DNA from: Gemmatimonadota bacterium
GTDB lineage: Bacteria; Gemmatimonadota; Gemmatimonadetes; Gemmatimonadales; Gemmatimonadaceae
DNA length: 64,000 nt
Direction of reading: 5' to 3'
Assembly (NCBI GenBank): GCA_040388625.1
Contig: JAZKBK010000001.1
Span: 620,001 to 684,000 of the forward strand
Shown here: one piece after another, positions 27,848-37,578 of the stretch
Numbering within the stretch: position 1 is the first letter of the stretch
How the letters are laid out: every line of letters starts with the position of its first letter
Notes under the pieces: generated by a model
What the model was told of the DNA's origin: nothing
What the model saw: only the letters and a program-made list of their open reading frames with translations
The model's database searches: none
Position numbers and translations under genes: made by a program

Positions 27848-29334
27848 CAACGAGCGCAGCGCGCGCGCAGGAATTCGACGAACGTCCCGACCGGCACGCC
27901 CGTCGGTCCCTTGGGAATGAAGCCGAGGTCCGTTTCGGAATACGCGGTGCCCGCGACGTCGAGGTGAACCCAGGGATACTCTTCCGCAAATTCGCGCAGG
28001 AACGCGGCCGCGGTGATGGCCCCTCCCGGACGGCCGCCGGAGTTCTTGATATCGGCGACGTCGGACTTGATGAGATCGGTGTAGTCGTCCCAGAGCGGCA
28101 GCTGCCATCCACGCTCGCCGGACCGATCCGCAGCCACCAGCACTTCATCAACCAGCGATTGATTGGTGCCGAATACGCCGGTCGCGGTTTGACCGAGTGC
28201 GATGACGCATGCACCGGTGAGAGTTGCCGCGTCAATGACGGCGGACGGATTGAATCGCCGTACGTACGACAGAAGGTCGGCGAGCACGAGACGTCCTTCG
28301 GCGTCCGTGTTCACGATCTCGATGTACTTGCCGAGCTGACTGCGCACGACGTCGCCCGGATTCATCGCGGTGCCGGACGGCATGTTGGTCGTCGCACCGA
28401 AAACTCCGATGACGTTGATCGGGAGCTTCATGCGGCCGACGACTTCCATGGCGCCGATGACGCCGCCCGCGCCGCTCATGTCGAACTTCATCCACTCCAT
28501 GCCGGCAGCGGGCTTGATCGATATGCCGCCGGAGTCGAAGCACAATCCCTTGCCGACGAGCACCACCGGAGCGTCGCCGTCCTTGCCGCCGCGATGCTCG
28601 ATCGCGACGAGACGCGGCTCCTGTGGCGTTCCCTGCGCGACGGCGAGGAACGATCCCATCTTCTCCGCTTCCAGCCCGCGGCGATCCAGCTCCGTGTAGC
28701 GCATCCCGTGGCGAGTTGCGAGATCGCGCGCTGTCGCGGCGAGCAGATCCGGCGTGCAGATGTTACCTGGTGTCATGCCGAGGGTGCGCGCGAGCGATAC
28801 GCCCGCGCCCATCGCGTTGCCGGCGTCGAGTGCGGATTGCGTTTCGGGGGTGACTGGGGCGAGAATCGTGGCCGATGCGACCGGTGCTTTTTTGTCTGCG
28901 TCTGGCGGCGGCGACTTCGTATCGAGATACTGCCACGCGCCGGCGTGAAGACCGGCGGCGATTGCTTCGATCTGCGCGGCTGAGAACGAGTCGCCAGTGA
29001 TCGCCAAGGCTCCCGTCCCCAACCTGGCGGCGGCGCGTGCCGCGAGCGACGCTGCTCTGCGCAGTGCATGCACGGTTGCGGGTGAAGATCCAAGCCCGAT
29101 CAGCGCAACGCGTCGAGGACCGGATGTCACACCGCTCAGAAAGAGAATCTCGTCGCGGGAGCCACGAAAATCGCGATTGCGAAGTGCTGCTGCGATCGCG
29201 CCGCCCATCGCGTTGTCGAGATTCGCCAGAGTAGCCGGCACTGCGGCGCCGGATGACAGTGCGATGAAGAGAACAGGAGCTTGCGAAGCAGCAGCGTCAG
29301 CGCCCGAGAGCGCGACGGCGAAAGGACTGGTCAC
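27847..29334 (-). CDS. pepA: leucyl aminopeptidase (M17)
   Basis: This 495-residue cytosolic metallo-aminopeptidase removes N-terminal residues from peptides. The C-terminal catalytic domain has VGKGLCFDSGGISIKP (Lys and Asp metal ligands), MKFDMSGAG, and the signature NTDAEGRLVLADLL with the metal-binding Asp/Glu and bicarbonate-site Arg. The N-terminal domain is of normal size. The start is a GTG with no strong ribosome site. It lies 21 bases after icd. Confidence 0.95.
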   Translation of the reverse strand: MTSPFAVALSGADAAASQAPVLFIALSSGAAVPATLANLDNAMGGAIAAALRNRDFRGSRDEILFLSGVTSGPRRVALIGLGSSPATVHALRRAASLAARAAARLGTGALAITGDSFSAAQIEAIAAGLHAGAWQYLDTKSPPPDADKKAPVASATILAPVTPETQSALDAGNAMGAGVSLARTLGMTPGNICTPDLLAATARDLATRHGMRYTELDRRGLEAEKMGSFLAVAQGTPQEPRLVAIEHRGGKDGDAPVVLVGKGLCFDSGGISIKPAAGMEWMKFDMSGAGGVIGAMEVVGRMKLPINVIGVFGATTNMPSGTAMNPGDVVRSQLGKYIEIVNTDAEGRLVLADLLSYVRRFNPSAVIDAATLTGACVIALGQTATGVFGTNQSLVDEVLVAADRSGERGWQLPLWDDYTDLIKSDVADIKNSGGRPGGAITAAAFLREFAEEYPWVHLDVAGTAYSETDLGFIPKGPTGVPVGTFVEFLRARCAR

Positions 29335-29355
29335 TGTGATTGACTCTGTTTGACG

Positions 29356-30594
29356 TTATGCGCGCATGCCGTTGATGATCGCGTCTGCGAAGCCCGAGGT
29401 CGACACTTCCGTCGCGCCGGGCATCTGGCGTGCGAGATCGTATGTGACGGTGCGCGACTTGATTGCATTCTCCACTCCGCGCACGATGAGCGCGCCGGCC
29501 TCGCCCCAGCCCATGTGGTCCAGCATCATCACACCGGACAGGATCACGCTGCCGGGATTGATCTTGTTGAGTCCAGCGTATTTTGGTGCGGTCCCGTGGG
29601 TCGCTTCGAACACAGCAATTCCGTCACCGACATTGCCGCCGGGCGCGATGCCGAGTCCGCCGACCTGTGCTGCTGCTGCATCGGAGAGATAGTCTCCGTT
29701 CAGGTTAGGCGTGGCTATCACCGAATATTCAGCAGGCCGCAATAATAGCTGTTGGAACATGGAATCTGCGATGCGGTCTCCGACCACGACCTTTCCTGCG
29801 GCGTTCCCGCCCTTGAGATCCGCTTCCATGATGGTCTGGGCGCCGTACTTCTCCTTCGCCACTTCGTAGCCCCAGTCGCGGAATGCGCCTTCGGTGAACT
29901 TCATGATGTTGCCCTTGTGCACGAGCGTCACGGTTGGGCGCTTGTTTGCCACCGCGTAGGACAGCGCCATGTCGACCAGGCGTTGCGATCCGAACTTGCT
30001 CATCGGCTTGATGCCGATCGCGGAATTCTCGCGGATGTTGGCGCCAAACGAGTCGTGCAGAAAATCGCGCAGCTTGGTCGCCTCGGCGGATCCTGCCTTG
30101 TACTCGATTCCGGCGTAAACGTCTTCGGTGTTCTCGCGGAAGATCACCACGTTCACCTTCTCGGGCTCCTTGACTGGAGCGCCGACGCCCTCGAAGTAGC
30201 GGACCGGACGGATGCACGCGTAAAGGTCCAGCACCTGACGCAGCGTGACGTTGAGCGAGCGGATACCGCCGCCCACGGGAGTCGTCAGCGGGCCCTTGAT
30301 CGAAACACGGAACTCGGCGAAGGCATCGACCGTTTCATCCGGTAGCCAGCTGTTGAACGCCTTGAAGGACTTCTCGCCGGCAAAGACCTCCATCCACGCA
30401 ATCCGCCGCTCCCCACCGTACGCCTTCTCGACCGCTGCGTCGAAGACCCGCACGGAGGCAGCCCAGATGTCGGGGCCGGTGCCGTCGCCTTCGATGAACG
30501 GGATGATCGGGTTGTTCGGCACCTGGAGGGCGCCGCCGGCATAGCCGATTCGCTCGCCGCTCGAGGGAACCGTTGCGTGCTTGTACGTGGCCAT
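29356..30594 (-). CDS. icd: isocitrate dehydrogenase (NADP)
   Basis: This 412-residue homodimeric enzyme makes 2-oxoglutarate. [12 protein letters not shown] opens the domain, [20 protein letters not shown]-type text (in the region of residues 190-215) covers the substrate Ser and Arg, [21 protein letters not shown] holds the catalytic Lys, and [21 protein letters not shown] with [11 protein letters not shown] form the metal and cofactor site. The HGTAPKYAG loop fits NADP. It is separate from the mdh-sdh operon in this genome. Confidence 0.96.
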   Translation of the reverse strand: MATYKHATVPSSGERIGYAGGALQVPNNPIIPFIEGDGTGPDIWAASVRVFDAAVEKAYGGERRIAWMEVFAGEKSFKAFNSWLPDETVDAFAEFRVSIKGPLTTPVGGGIRSLNVTLRQVLDLYACIRPVRYFEGVGAPVKEPEKVNVVIFRENTEDVYAGIEYKAGSAEATKLRDFLHDSFGANIRENSAIGIKPMSKFGSQRLVDMALSYAVANKRPTVTLVHKGNIMKFTEGAFRDWGYEVAKEKYGAQTIMEADLKGGNAAGKVVVGDRIADSMFQQLLLRPAEYSVIATPNLNGDYLSDAAAAQVGGLGIAPGGNVGDGIAVFEATHGTAPKYAGLNKINPGSVILSGVMMLDHMGWGEAGALIVRGVENAIKSRTVTYDLARQMPGATEVSTSGFADAIINGMRA

Positions 30595-30703
30595 TCTCGG
30601 TTTGGTTGTTCAGGGGGGTAAACCTGAGAAAGTTACCCCGGCGGCTACCGGCGGGCCAGCGGCGCCGCCTCGCCCGGCGCCCCTGAAAAACGGGAATGCC
30701 GAT

Positions 30704-31057
30704 CTACGGCTTTTTCAGGAGATCGCGGTCCGGTGCAGATCCGGCCAGCCGGTTGACGCAAGCGGCCCTGGCGGTCGGCGTCGGGACTGCCCGATTCGCG
30801 GGGGGCGCGACGCCGCCGGCATCCATGCCCGTGGCGTCGGGCGCTGGCGCGACGACGGGCATGTTGCACGAGGCCGCGGGAGCCGGCTCGACCGCGACGA
30901 CGGCTGGCGCACGCGGGGTCAGTTGCGCGAAGGCCGCCGAGTGCTGGGTAAGCGACTGCGTGGGTATTACCGATGAGACCCGCAGCCCCTGCGCCGGGAG
31001 CGCAAGAGGGGTCACCGCCATGATAAGTCCCGCAAGTCCCGCAATCGTCGTCTTCAT
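30704..31057 (-). CDS. small secreted protein of unknown function
   Basis: A 117-residue protein has a clear signal peptide (MKTTIAGLAGLIMAVTPLALPAQG) and then a Pro/Ala-rich body with two cysteines. I place the start at ATG 31057, which has GGGGAGG upstream. No family is recognised. It is divergent from the plus-strand gene at 31152, with the shared promoter region in the 94 bases between. Confidence 0.55.
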   Translation of the reverse strand: MKTTIAGLAGLIMAVTPLALPAQGLRVSSVIPTQSLTQHSAAFAQLTPRAPAVVAVEPAPAASCNMPVVAPAPDATGMDAGGVAPPANRAVPTPTARAACVNRLAGSAPDRDLLKKP

Positions 31058-31151
31058 CTTCGTTCCAACCTCCCCTATCCGGCCTGGACGATGGAACATG
31101 GCGCCCGATTCCGCGTGGCGCCAGCCCAGCGCGTGTCCTAGCTTGAAGCGC

Positions 31152-31583
31152 ATGCGGACTGCCTGCTTCAGAATGTCACTCCGGGTCGCTCAATTCGCCG
31201 CGCTGACCCTGTGTGCGATGACGCCACGCATGACCGCCGCTCAGGGCACGTGGACCGGCGTCGGCGCGATCAACGGAACTGTGATGTACATGGACACGAC
31301 CACCATCGTGCGCTCGGGCAACCTGCGCAAGGTGTGGGTGAGATCCATCGATTCATCTCCCAGGTCCTTTGTCGCGGGCAAGGACACGCTCGACTTCGAC
31401 ACCGTGGTAGGACTCAACGTGTTCGATTGCTCGAAGCACACGCGGACCGTTACCACCATAACGTATTTGCTGGGTAACGACATCATCTTCAACGTCCCCG
31501 AGACGCACGACAAGCCGGAGCAGTTGAAACCGCGAAGTTTTTTCGACGCGGTTTACAACGATCTCTGCGGGGTACGTCGGTAG
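31152..31583 (+). CDS. secreted protein, possibly surface-adhesin E-like
   Basis: A 143-residue protein has a signal ending near MTPRMTAAQG and a small beta-rich body: GTVMYMDTTTIVRSG, RKVWVRSIDSS, VGLNVFDCSKHTRTVTTITY. This pattern (a residue-use statement on tolerance of VW..K and a Cys-anchored C-terminal half) resembles the family of small lipoproteins/secreted proteins typed as surface-adhesin protein E, but that match is from memory. ATG 31152 is the first of two possible starts (the other is MSLRVAQF). It is the only plus-strand gene in a long minus-strand region and diverges from 30704-31057. Confidence 0.6.
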   Translation: MRTACFRMSLRVAQFAALTLCAMTPRMTAAQGTWTGVGAINGTVMYMDTTTIVRSGNLRKVWVRSIDSSPRSFVAGKDTLDFDTVVGLNVFDCSKHTRTVTTITYLLGNDIIFNVPETHDKPEQLKPRSFFDAVYNDLCGVRR

Positions 31584-31660
31584 AGGAGAGATTCGTCTCG
31601 TCGCCAGGTCGTCATCGCGGTGACGGCTGAGATGATGCGTTACGACCTACGCGGTGCTTT

Positions 31661-32059
31661 CTACGCCGTCGCGCGGAACGGCTCGAAGGGCGAGATACCG
31701 AGCCTCAGCTGCATGCTGTACGCGATGCGATGTGCCAGTTCCTTCATCAGCGACGCCGACGGTCCTGCGAATCGCGCATCGACCACGCGCTCCAGCGTTG
31801 CGACCCAGCGCGCGAAGTGATCGCCGGTGAGACCTGGCATTGCCATGTGCGGGCGGAACGCATTGCCGCTGTAGCTGCGCGTGCGGAACAACAGGGTGGA
31901 CCAGAACGCAACGATCTTGGGCATGTGCACGGACATGTCGACTTCCGCGAAATATCTCGCAAGCAGCGGGTCGGATGCGATTATCGCGTAGAACGCCGTG
32001 AGGAGTTCGTTGAGATCGTCGTCGCGGACGTCGCGCCGGATCACGTTCACGTCACGCAT
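31661..32059 (-). CDS. group III truncated hemoglobin
   Basis: This 132-residue globin has the short helical layout of group III: FYAIIASDPLLARYFAEVDMSVHMPKI, then FWSTLLFRTRSYSGNAF, and the proximal His H81 in GLTGDHFARWVATLE. The first helix is short, as in truncated globins. Family members bind oxygen or NO. It overlaps the cupin gene by 8 bases, so the two are one unit; the pairing of a small cupin with this globin suggests a role in handling NO or a related redox signal (inference). Start ATG 32059. Confidence 0.85.
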   Translation of the reverse strand: MRDVNVIRRDVRDDDLNELLTAFYAIIASDPLLARYFAEVDMSVHMPKIVAFWSTLLFRTRSYSGNAFRPHMAMPGLTGDHFARWVATLERVVDARFAGPSASLMKELAHRIAYSMQLRLGISPFEPFRATA

Positions 32060-32447
32060 CAGAGTGCGGCGGTGCCGCGTCCGCGTTGGTGTTCCCGTGC
32101 ACCACGGTAAGCAGAAAGACGCAGCCGTCCCTGGACGATGCCGCATGCTCGACGCCGCCTGCGAAGACCAGGACGTCGCCCTTGACGAGATGATACTCGC
32201 CATCCATCGCGCGGAACGTTATCTCACCGTCCGTCACGTGAATCGTCACCGGATTGTCGGCGCTGTGTGGCGGGAGATCCCCGCCGGGAGGAAGCGCCAT
32301 CAATACCAGGCGAAGCGGGCCTTCCTTTACGAGTGTCCGGGCAGTCCGGTCCCGCTGCGCGAGAAGCTCACGGTCGATTATGAGTTCATCCTGCGACAGG
32401 TGATGGACGAGAACCTCGCCTTCGATCGTTCTGTTCATCGACGACAT
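32052..32447 (-). CDS. small cupin-domain protein
   Basis: This 131-residue single-domain cupin has both barrel motifs: GGDLPPHSADNPVTIHVTDGEI and then EYHLVKGDVLVFAGGVEHAA. Metal-binding residues are partly kept (His in PPHSA, Glu in DGEIT, His in GVEHA). It precedes the globin with an 8-base overlap. The substrate is unknown; family members are often dioxygenases or sensors. Start ATG at 32447; the next upstream gene ends 66 bases away. Confidence 0.82.
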   Translation of the reverse strand: MSSMNRTIEGEVLVHHLSQDELIIDRELLAQRDRTARTLVKEGPLRLVLMALPPGGDLPPHSADNPVTIHVTDGEITFRAMDGEYHLVKGDVLVFAGGVEHAASSRDGCVFLLTVVHGNTNADAAPPHSDA

Positions 32448-32513
32448 GAATGCTCCGTGAAAGATGGCGCAGTCGCGCCGGTCTCTGTAATGAATGCCCG
32501 GGTGAATTGCTTG

Positions 32514-33695
32514 TCAATCACGGGTAACGCACTCGCGAACGAACTCTCGAGTCTCACCGGCGACGCGATCCCAGTTGTAGTGCGATTCCACGGCCGCGCG
32601 TCCCGCCGATCCCAGCTGCGAATGAAGCGCCGGATCTCGAAGAATGCTTCCGATCGCAGCCGTTGCCGCTCCAATGTCGGTGGGATCCACCACGAAGCCA
32701 GTCTCGCCGTCGCGAACGGCCGCACGTACGCCGCCCGAATCACCGCCGACGACGGGAATTCCGCTTGCGCCAGCCTCGACGAACGAAATTCCGAATCCTT
32801 CGACGTTTATCTCGTTGTCGAGGCGTGAAAGCCCGACGTAAACGGTGGACGTCGCATACGCGTCGGCGAGATCCTCGTCGTTCAGCTGTCCTGCGAAGTG
32901 AACCCGGTTGGCGATACGCAACGTTTCCGCGAGCGCGCGCAACCGCGGCTCGTCGTCGCCAGTTCCCACTATCACGTAGTGCAGCGTCGGAAATTCCGCC
33001 TGCAGCGCTGCGAGCGTCTCGATCGCGATGTCCTGTCCCTTGTGCGGAACGAGCCGCGCCACCGACAACATGATGGGGGCGCTACCCAGCTCCAGCTTCG
33101 CGCGCAGCTTGCCCGTCTCGCCCGACGGAGAAAAGCGCACAGGATCCGTCCCGAGATCGATCGCTGCGACGGGAGGCGGACTGGCGATTCCAATTTCGCC
33201 CATGATCTCGCGCGTGAGCGATGCGGACCACTCCGAATTGGCGATGATGCCAGCGGTGTCACTCAACAGGCGGTATGCACTTATGCGCTTGCTCCAGTGC
33301 GCCGCAGTCTTGCGTCGCTCGCGCAGCAGATCTCCGCCGTTCACGTATATCACATACGGCACCGCTGTCCGCTTGTGCGCCCACCAGACTGCGTAGCCGA
33401 CGGGACGAATCTCCCCGCAGTGAATCACGTCCACGCCGCTGGTGCAGCGCCGCGCAAGCCAGCGACCCCAGCGTATCTCGTTGGCGAACAACTTTGCCGA
33501 TGCGAATGGGAATTCCTGCCGGTCGATACGGTACGGTTCCAGCGCATCCAGCGGCGCGGAATCATCACACGCGACCGTGGATACATCCATGGGCTCGCCA
33601 TAACGACGAACCAGCTCTGCGTGGCGCCGCGACATTCCGCCGCCGACTGGCGGGAAGTTCTGCGTTACGAAAACATTGCTGAGCGGTTCCGTCAT
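32514..33695 (-). CDS. family 4 glycosyltransferase
   Basis: This 393-residue GT-B enzyme has the opening FVTQNFPPVGGGMSRRHAEL with a Gly loop, and the C-terminal nucleotide-sugar site LSVARLVPHKGQDIAIETL, YVIVGTGDDEPRLR, and EGFGISFVEAGASGIPVVGG with the Glu pair. It transfers an activated sugar, probably to a surface glycan or lipid. It overlaps the GT9 gene by 4 bases. The acceptor cannot be told. Confidence 0.9.
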   Translation of the reverse strand: MTEPLSNVFVTQNFPPVGGGMSRRHAELVRRYGEPMDVSTVACDDSAPLDALEPYRIDRQEFPFASAKLFANEIRWGRWLARRCTSGVDVIHCGEIRPVGYAVWWAHKRTAVPYVIYVNGGDLLRERRKTAAHWSKRISAYRLLSDTAGIIANSEWSASLTREIMGEIGIASPPPVAAIDLGTDPVRFSPSGETGKLRAKLELGSAPIMLSVARLVPHKGQDIAIETLAALQAEFPTLHYVIVGTGDDEPRLRALAETLRIANRVHFAGQLNDEDLADAYATSTVYVGLSRLDNEINVEGFGISFVEAGASGIPVVGGDSGGVRAAVRDGETGFVVDPTDIGAATAAIGSILRDPALHSQLGSAGRAAVESHYNWDRVAGETREFVRECVTRD

Positions 33696-34855
33696 CCAGC
33701 GGTGCGTTGCCGGGACGCGAGATCGGAGCGCTGCATCGCGTCACGGTCGGATGGCAGCTCGCTCAGGCGCAGAACCGCGGGCAATACATCTTCCACATCC
33801 AGCCGGGAGATCGTTTCTCCGCTCCAGAATACCACCTCGCCCGCAATGTCCCACGGCGCGTACTGCCAGCAGTCGCCTCGCAGCAATACAACTGCTGGCT
33901 TGTTGAACGCACTTGCCGCGTGCGAGATGCTGGTGTCAGGGGTGAATACAAGGTCGCTGGTCGCAACCAGCGCCAGCGCGTCGCGCAGCTCGGGCGTTTT
34001 TGTCGCCTCCCCTCTCACGGCCGCGGCGACGGTCTTAACGCTCTCCCATTCGCTAGGAAGGCCGATCACGACGATCGGCATGTCGGGATGCGCCGTACGG
34101 GCGGCGCGAAGTGCCGTCACGAAGCGATCGTCCGGCCACCGCCGCTTCTGCTCGGATGCAGACAGATTCACCAGCAGACGCGGCTCGCGCGAGTCAGTGC
34201 GCACGCGGTCAAGTCCCGGCTGCGCCTCCGCGCGCCTCCACGTGGCTTCAGCGTTATTCATCTCCTCGCCCGAGAGAAACAGCTGCGGGCGCCAGTTGAA
34301 TCGACCCACGTCAACGCCGAACGGTTCTGCGAGCGCGCGCGAGCCGTCGATATAGTGTTCGTGATTGTCGTACGGCCGCACGCGAACGTTGTAGACCAGA
34401 TCGTTGTTTCCGCCACCAACGCCGACTCGATACTTCGCACGCGCGGCGAGCATGAGCAGCGGCGTCGAAGTGAACGTCCTGGGATTGTTGATGCGGCCGT
34501 CCACGATGACGTCGTAACGCTCGGCGGCGAGCTCACGCGCGAGCCTGCGATAGCTGCCCCAGCTTTTCCGATCCAGCGTGAAGATCCGGCGGACGTAGGG
34601 ATTGCGATCGAGTACGGTGGACGTGTTGGGCGCCGCTACCACGTCGAGGGTAACAAGAGGCGACGATTGAGCCAGGGCTCGAATCATCCCCGTCGCCATG
34701 ATCATGTCACCGATACGCTCATACCTCAAAAAAAGAACCTTGAGCGGGCGCGCTTTTACGTCCGGAAGCGTGGTCTCGCGCTGTCCGGGGAGCATTCGAG
34801 CTATGCCGCGCATCCACGCAAGACGCCACGCGCGCTCGACGCCTCTCAACTGCAT
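33692..34855 (-). CDS. family 9 glycosyltransferase, heptosyltransferase-like
   Basis: This 387-residue protein has the ADP-heptose transferase signatures KVLFLRYERIGDMIMATGMIRAL in the first domain and LLVNLSASEQKRRWPDDRF, DLVFTPDTSISHAASAFNKPAVVLL in the second. It probably adds a sugar to lipopolysaccharide or another surface glycan. It is followed by the GT4 gene with a 4-base overlap, so the two act in one pathway. Upstream is the tRNA-Leu gene. Confidence 0.88.
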   Translation of the reverse strand: MQLRGVERAWRLAWMRGIARMLPGQRETTLPDVKARPLKVLFLRYERIGDMIMATGMIRALAQSSPLVTLDVVAAPNTSTVLDRNPYVRRIFTLDRKSWGSYRRLARELAAERYDVIVDGRINNPRTFTSTPLLMLAARAKYRVGVGGGNNDLVYNVRVRPYDNHEHYIDGSRALAEPFGVDVGRFNWRPQLFLSGEEMNNAEATWRRAEAQPGLDRVRTDSREPRLLVNLSASEQKRRWPDDRFVTALRAARTAHPDMPIVVIGLPSEWESVKTVAAAVRGEATKTPELRDALALVATSDLVFTPDTSISHAASAFNKPAVVLLRGDCWQYAPWDIAGEVVFWSGETISRLDVEDVLPAVLRLSELPSDRDAMQRSDLASRQRTAG

Positions 34856-34983
34856 CTACTGCACTCCTGTGGCCTCAATCGACCCTCTGCTGACGCATCG
34901 ACGGTGCCATGGACGCGCACTGCGACTCGGGGACACTGGGCCAGCGACTACAACCGAACATGGTATGAGTGATAGCGTACTTA

Positions 34984-35069
34984 TGCCCAGAGCGAGACTC
35001 GAACTCGCACGATCATCGCTGATCGGGGGATTTTGAGTCCCCTGCGTCTACCGATTCCGCCATCCGGGC
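34984..35069 (-). tRNA. tRNA-Leu (CAA)
   Basis: The complement folds as an 86-base leucine tRNA. The 7-base acceptor stem GCCCGGA pairs with TCTGGGC (one G-T); the anticodon stem is GGGGA/TCCCC and the loop CTCAAAA gives anticodon CAA, reading UUG. A long variable arm and the T arm (GCGAGTTCGAGTCTCGC) are present. The discriminator is A; the CCA end is not encoded. Confidence 0.93.
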
Positions 35070-35165
35070 CGACCGGCAAATTTACCCGTTTCACCAGTAG
35101 CGTACAACCGACAGTGAAGACTCGAGGCAACCCCAACTGGCGAAGATCGCCACCTCGGCAGCGCG

Positions 35166-36359
35166 TCAGGGCTGAGGATCCTGCCACGAAACGTGCAATC
35201 GGGCCGACAACCCGCCTCCCGGCTTCACCGGACCTCCGAATAGCTGTTCCTTGCTCACTCCGTCCGGCGCTCGGCCCACGAACCTGAGCGCGCGCATCGA
35301 CTGAACCTCTGTTGCAATGAAGGGCCGGCTGTCCGGCGCGGGTGTGCTGTACCGTTGCGTCGATGCAATCGTATCCGGAAGCGCGATTCTCGGCAGCACT
35401 TCGCGGTACGTCGTTCTCACCTCCAGACGGCCATAACCGGGCGCGACGTTGCCCGGGTGGGTAAGTCGCACCACCGCGCTCCGCACGACGAATGTGAGAC
35501 TGTCCAGCGTCACGGTGCCCTCGACGTCGGGCGCCGTGATCGTCGCCAGCGGACGGAAGTTGATGTCGTAGTCACCTGATTCGGCAACGCCGTAGTCGAA
35601 GCAGTGTGTCGCCAGAAAAGTGCTGTCCGCGAAGTCCAGCGTCGATGGCAATCGCATGCGCTCCCACGCACCGCGCGGATCGGTACGGTCCGTGAAGATC
35701 GTACTCCCGCGACCATACGGCATCAGCGCATCGCTCCGATAGGCGAGCGTGTCGAGCACCGAGCGCGCGGAATCGGGTGAGCCAACGGGCGTGCTCGTCT
35801 GGACGTCCTCGACGGTGTACTCGAACGGATATGACCGTCTGAGCAGCAGCTCACGGTCCGCGTTCTGGCGTACGTCAGCCATGAACTCGCCGAGAATTGG
35901 AGTGGCGGCGCTGTCGACGCCGGGACTGGTGCAGGTTTGCGGTGCGCGGACATTGACATCGGTCAGCCTGATCGTCACCGCCTTCATCACTACGACGAGC
36001 GTGGCTGGAGGTGGGCGCTCCGAAATATCAACAACCGTATCGTGGGCCGCAAAGCCGAGCTGCCGGATGCGAACGTGATATCGTCCGGCGACGATCTTGA
36101 ACGAGAAATGGCCGGCGTCGTCTGCAAAATGCCGGGCGTGCGCTTCCACCAGCTCGACGCTGCTGTACGGCGCCGGCGAAGCGGAATCCTGACGCACGAC
36201 CGTGCCGCGGAAGATGATCGTCGCCGGAGCCGGCGCGGGATGTGCGCGCGTGCGCTGCGCGAGCAAGGGACTTGCTGTAGCGCACAACGCGGCGCACGCG
36301 CCAAGCACAGCGGCGAGGGATCTGCGGGCGCAGTCCGAACCGGGACGTACGAACGTCAC
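35166..36359 (-). CDS. secreted protein with carboxypeptidase-regulatory-like domain
   Basis: A 397-residue protein starts with a signal peptide (to about ATASPLLAQ) and a beta-sandwich like the carboxypeptidase regulatory domain: ATIIFRGTVVRQDSASPAPYSSVELVEA, DDAGHFSFKIVAGRYHVRI, RQLGFAAHDTVVDI. The remaining 270 residues are unrecognised. It lies 10 bases after the second TadG gene, so it could be the last gene of the Tad operon, although nothing else in it is Tad-like. Confidence 0.7.
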   Translation of the reverse strand: MTFVRPGSDCARRSLAAVLGACAALCATASPLLAQRTRAHPAPAPATIIFRGTVVRQDSASPAPYSSVELVEAHARHFADDAGHFSFKIVAGRYHVRIRQLGFAAHDTVVDISERPPPATLVVVMKAVTIRLTDVNVRAPQTCTSPGVDSAATPILGEFMADVRQNADRELLLRRSYPFEYTVEDVQTSTPVGSPDSARSVLDTLAYRSDALMPYGRGSTIFTDRTDPRGAWERMRLPSTLDFADSTFLATHCFDYGVAESGDYDINFRPLATITAPDVEGTVTLDSLTFVVRSAVVRLTHPGNVAPGYGRLEVRTTYREVLPRIALPDTIASTQRYSTPAPDSRPFIATEVQSMRALRFVGRAPDGVSKEQLFGGPVKPGGGLSARLHVSWQDPQP

Positions 36360-36369
36360 GCATCCACCG

Positions 36370-37527
36370 TCACTGCACTAGAATGACCCGCTGTAGCAAG
36401 CCCGGCGTGGTTCCGATGGTTCCGCCGGGGTCGTTGGCGATGGTGAAGTGTCCGGTTATCACCCCATTGGGTGTGCCGGAGAGCGGTGGATAGTCGATCA
36501 CTGCAGCGCCTATCGTTACGACCTTGTAGCAGACGCTGGTCCCGGTCGTCTGGCCGGAACAGGGGCTGCCATCCGTCGCGGGCTTGTCCGTCGGATACGT
36601 TGCTCCGGGATCGGTAGTGGGATCATCGTACAGCGCGAATTTCATCGTGCACGGCGTGTTGTTGGTGCAGAACGTCCTTACTCCCTGCCGTGTCTGGCCG
36701 ACGATGTTACCGGTCTGGACGTCGATGTTGTCACCTGCACCGATCGCATAGGCTTCACTGCAGTTGGCCGCAAGCTCGTTGCCATACGTGTTCCCGCCAC
36801 GATCGCCGGGTTGCAATCCGATGATGTTGAAGCTTCCGGGCGTGTTGGCAGTGTTGGGGCACGTAACGTGACCGGTCGATCCATCCTTGAGACAGAAGAC
36901 CAGCTGCGACGCATTGTTGTGCAGCGTGTTGTAATCGATTCCGTCCAGGATGCGCAGAGGATTCCGGGCAACGCCGCCGCGGAAAGGATCGAGTGCGGCC
37001 AGAAGCAGCGAATAGTCGACTGCGAGCGGCTTGATGCAGTTTGTCTTATCCACGGTCGGCGCGACCCACGCCGCAGCCACGGCGCCGACATTTCCGTTGG
37101 TTGCGTTGAGAACGCCGGCGAAAAGATAGCTCGTCGGATCGCTGCCGGTCACCTGCACTGCATTGTCGGTCGAAACGCACGGAAGCGCGTGCGGCGAGCC
37201 CGCGTGCCACGTGTTCGGTGTCGTGCCATTGACCGGAAGGCCATCCCACACGCCGCACATTACTTCGCCGACAACGAGCGACGCATTACGCGTCAGTATC
37301 CGGTTCCTGTTTCCCGCCGCAACCGCGGAGTCCGCTACTTGATTCGTAGTCACCGAAAGGTGCAGCGCACCTGAAAGCGCCGCCGCATCCGATGCCGTCT
37401 GAAGCTCGTTCTTCTGTACGTACAACCGACTCAGCTCTATCACGAACGCAAGCATGATCACGAGCGTGGCCACCGCGAATGCGGCCAGAACCATGATCGC
37501 TCCTCTTCTGTTCTTCAACGTCGGCAT
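36370..37527 (-). CDS. TadG-like Tad pilus protein (second copy)
   Basis: This 385-residue protein opens with KNRRGAIMVLAAFAVATLVIMLAFVIELSRLYVQKNELQTASDAAALSGALHL, a single N-terminal membrane helix with the conserved ELQTASDAAALSGA that follows it in TadG/TadE-like proteins (the motif is only given in part to stay short). The rest is extracytoplasmic, cysteine-containing and beta-rich. It is a paralogue of the gene upstream. It is likely a pseudopilin-like or envelope-spanning part of the Tad machine. Confidence 0.8.
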   Translation of the reverse strand: MPTLKNRRGAIMVLAAFAVATLVIMLAFVIELSRLYVQKNELQTASDAAALSGALHLSVTTNQVADSAVAAGNRNRILTRNASLVVGEVMCGVWDGLPVNGTTPNTWHAGSPHALPCVSTDNAVQVTGSDPTSYLFAGVLNATNGNVGAVAAAWVAPTVDKTNCIKPLAVDYSLLLAALDPFRGGVARNPLRILDGIDYNTLHNNASQLVFCLKDGSTGHVTCPNTANTPGSFNIIGLQPGDRGGNTYGNELAANCSEAYAIGAGDNIDVQTGNIVGQTRQGVRTFCTNNTPCTMKFALYDDPTTDPGATYPTDKPATDGSPCSGQTTGTSVCYKVVTIGAAVIDYPPLSGTPNGVITGHFTIANDPGGTIGTTPGLLQRVILVQ

Positions 37528-37578
37528 GAGGCCTCCGATGCGGCCCGCGAATTCGAACCGCTACTGGACAAGGACGAG

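Noticed and set aside
32898-34355. 485-residue plus-strand frame over the glycosyltransferases
   Set aside because: Shadow frame with no signal, motifs or ribosome site; real genes on the complement explain the region.
34984-35069. tRNA-Leu as an integration site of a mobile element
   Set aside because: No integrase, direct repeat of the tRNA 3' end or phage gene is seen nearby.
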